Below, piece by piece: positions 63,058 to 64,000 of a stretch of 64,000 nt of DNA. Each line of letters starts with the position of its first letter. Within the stretch, counting starts at the first letter, position 1. The notes under the pieces were generated by a model. That model was not told the DNA's origin, ran no database searches, and saw nothing but the letters and a program-made list of their open reading frames with translations. The translations under genes were made by a program, and so were the position numbers. This stretch comes from Rhizobium sp. NLR16a (GTDB lineage: Bacteria > Pseudomonadota > Alphaproteobacteria > Rhizobiales > Rhizobiaceae), in contig NZ_CP072866.1 in the NCBI RefSeq assembly GCF_017948245.1, forward strand, positions 372,001 to 436,000. Reading direction: 5' to 3'.

Positions 63058-63277
63058 GATATGATCCAGAATGGTCTTTCGGACGGTGGCCCCTGCCGCT
63101 GTCCTGGAACGTCCGGTAGTGGCCCGGGTGAACAAACGCATGGCGAGCCCTGGCCGGGAGCCTTGGTCGGATCGGTGCTTCATGGTCCATATGGCATCTC
63201 CTTTGCCGGTCGAACTACGCCATGGCACGGGTGTTCCTGTTCGAAAAAGGAACTCCTGCCTGCCGCCACCGAGTACT

Positions 63278-63302
63278 GGAACAATGTCTGCCTCGCCTTG
63301 TT
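63278..63302 (+). promoter_or_regulatory. EcfG-type promoter before the lipoprotein gene
   Basis: GGAAC (63278-63282) and TGTT (63299-63302) are separated by 16 bases. It lies 41 bases before the ATG at 63344. The stretch 63058-63277 before it holds no convincing gene on either strand. Confidence 0.65.
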
Positions 63303-63343
63303 ATTTGTGCGACAGGCGAATGCCGAAGCAGCCGGAGGATACG

Positions 63344-63634
63344 ATGAGGCGGAGCATTGTGCTTGGGCTGGTTCTGGCCATCGCGCTGACGGGTTGCACC
63401 ACCAGCGCAGGCAGCTACACATCGGCGGGACTTGAGCCTATTCCGGGCAGCATCACCTATCAGGGGCAGCCGCGCACAAAGCTGACGAAATCGCCGGTCG
63501 GTTCATCGTTCCCGCACAGCTTCACGGATCAATGGGGGCGGCAAGTCGAGGAGATCTATATTATCCAGCCGGACCGCAGCTTACTGATTTCCCAGCGCCA
63601 CTACCGACCGGTTTTTTCGCTCGACGACGACTAG
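63344..63634 (+). CDS. Small outer-membrane-type lipoprotein
   Basis: This 96-residue protein has a type II signal (MRRSIVLGLVLAIALTGC, Cys18 as lipid site) and a Ser/Thr-rich linker (TTSAGSYTSAG). A small beta-rich domain follows (SITYQGQPRTKLTKSPVGSS, FTDQWGRQVEEIYIIQPDR). GGAGG lies five bases before the ATG at 63344; longer frames upstream have no support. It is preceded by an EcfG-type promoter and followed 15 bases later by an ElaB/YqjD-like gene. Confidence 0.8.
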   Translation: MRRSIVLGLVLAIALTGCTTSAGSYTSAGLEPIPGSITYQGQPRTKLTKSPVGSSFPHSFTDQWGRQVEEIYIIQPDRSLLISQRHYRPVFSLDDD

Positions 63635-63649
63635 GAAGGAGACCTGATC

Positions 63650-64000
63650 ATGCCGCGCCGTAAGAACAATGTTGGGACGACGCTCGACACCGAGGGAGCC
63701 AAGATCGGCGAGCCTGTTCCGAAAGCGATCATCGATATCAACACCGCCCCTGTCGGGGTCCCCCGCCAGGCCGAGCAAGATTTGCGCACTGAATTGGGCG
63801 CTCTGCGGCAACAGGTTGATAGGCTACAGCAACAGGTCATCAGTGCCGGGCGTTCTGCGAAGGGCGGCGCCCGAAACGCAGTCCGCGAGACCGAGGCTCT
63901 GGTGAAGCATTATCCGCTCTCAACGTTTGCCCTCATGGCTGCTGTCGCGGGTTTGTTGACGTTTGCCTCACGTCAGCTCTCCCCACCACGCCATCGTGAG
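63650..64000 (+). CDS. ElaB/YqjD-like (DUF883) membrane-anchored protein (partial, runs off the edge)
   Basis: From the ATG at 63650 (AAGGAG eight bases upstream) the frame is open for 117 codons to the window end. The N-terminus is polar. A heptad-like coiled coil (LRTELGALRQQVDRLQQQV) and the pattern VRETEALVKHYPLSTFALMAAVAGLLTF follow, ending in a membrane helix typical of ElaB/YqjD proteins. These tail-anchored proteins bind ribosomes at the membrane in stationary phase in Escherichia coli. The same promoter as the lipoprotein gene is likely. The stop codon is not in the window. Confidence 0.75.
   Translation, partial: MPRRKNNVGTTLDTEGAKIGEPVPKAIIDINTAPVGVPRQAEQDLRTELGALRQQVDRLQQQVISAGRSAKGGARNAVRETEALVKHYPLSTFALMAAVAGLLTFASRQLSPPRHRE

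Noticed and set aside
63016..63228. Minus-strand frame before the DUF982 remnant as a separate gene
   Set aside because: It ends at the nonsense codon and the part before 63057 has no recognisable content; an AAGGAG near 63205 leads only to a short unconvincing frame.
63259..63285. First GGAAC before the lipoprotein gene
   Set aside because: The downstream bases read CGAG instead of NGTT; the second GGAAC at 63278 fits.
62839..63435. Plus-strand 198-codon frame
   Set aside because: It lies opposite the DUF982 remnant and shifts out of frame with the lipoprotein gene; its composition is not protein-like.

Overview
The window is a high-GC, densely coded stretch of an alphaproteobacterium, most likely a Rhizobium of the leguminosarum/etli group. 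This is inferred from gene content and style: EcfG-type promoters of the form GGAAC-N16/17-NGTT, a DUF982 gene, GlgE-TreS-GlgB together with TreZ-MalQ, soluble multi-HAMP hybrid kinases, and many ABC sugar uptake genes with ROK, LacI and AraC regulators. No rRNA, tRNA, CRISPR array or insertion sequence was seen.

Layout. 1-3.4 kb: the tail of a probable ABC sugar permease, then a ribose-type periplasmic binding protein next to a chemoreceptor. 3.4-4.4 kb: a monooxygenase-like gene divergent from a MarR regulator, with ATGTC/GACAT operator repeats between them. 4.5-17.9 kb: a pectin-oligosaccharide locus. A solute-binding protein diverges from an operon encoding an unrecognised 840-aa protein, a GH105 unsaturated uronyl hydrolase, a GH28-like protein, an ABC ATPase and two permeases. 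ROK, AraC and LacI regulators follow. Two near-identical 16-bp palindromes flank the divergent promoter. 17.9-23.9 kb: a TetR regulator and an RND efflux pump with two adaptor lipoproteins. 24-31.8 kb: an NCS1 permease, a second chemoreceptor, a secreted DUF4272 protein, CorA, an APH-like kinase, a metallo-beta-lactamase-fold hydrolase and a small exported protein.

32-40.8 kb: glgE, treS-maltokinase and glgB, overlapping or abutting behind an EcfG-like promoter. This is the trehalose to maltose-1-phosphate to alpha-glucan route. 40.8-44.2 kb: a ThDP enzyme and an aromatic aminotransferase divergent from an Lrp/AsnC regulator. 44.3-47.1 kb: a metal-chelate ABC importer. 47.2-56.2 kb: two small EcfG-linked proteins, then a 2099-aa soluble hybrid histidine kinase with eleven exact-length 92-residue HAMP repeats, followed by a second hybrid kinase. 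56.5-60.3 kb: treZ and malQ. 60.3-64 kb: a run of very small, mostly hydrophilic or single-TM proteins with three more EcfG-like promoters, a DUF982 gene broken by a stop codon, a lipoprotein and the start of an ElaB/YqjD-like membrane protein.

Two themes connect the genes. The left half is built for sensing, importing and degrading plant cell-wall sugars inside the cell. The right half is a general-stress and osmoprotection block in which storage glucan and trehalose are interconverted, and five GGAAC-N16/17-NGTT promoters tie its genes to the EcfG general stress response. The best candidates for undescribed biology are the 840-aa protein of the pectin operon, the multi-HAMP kinase, and the small-protein cluster at the right end.
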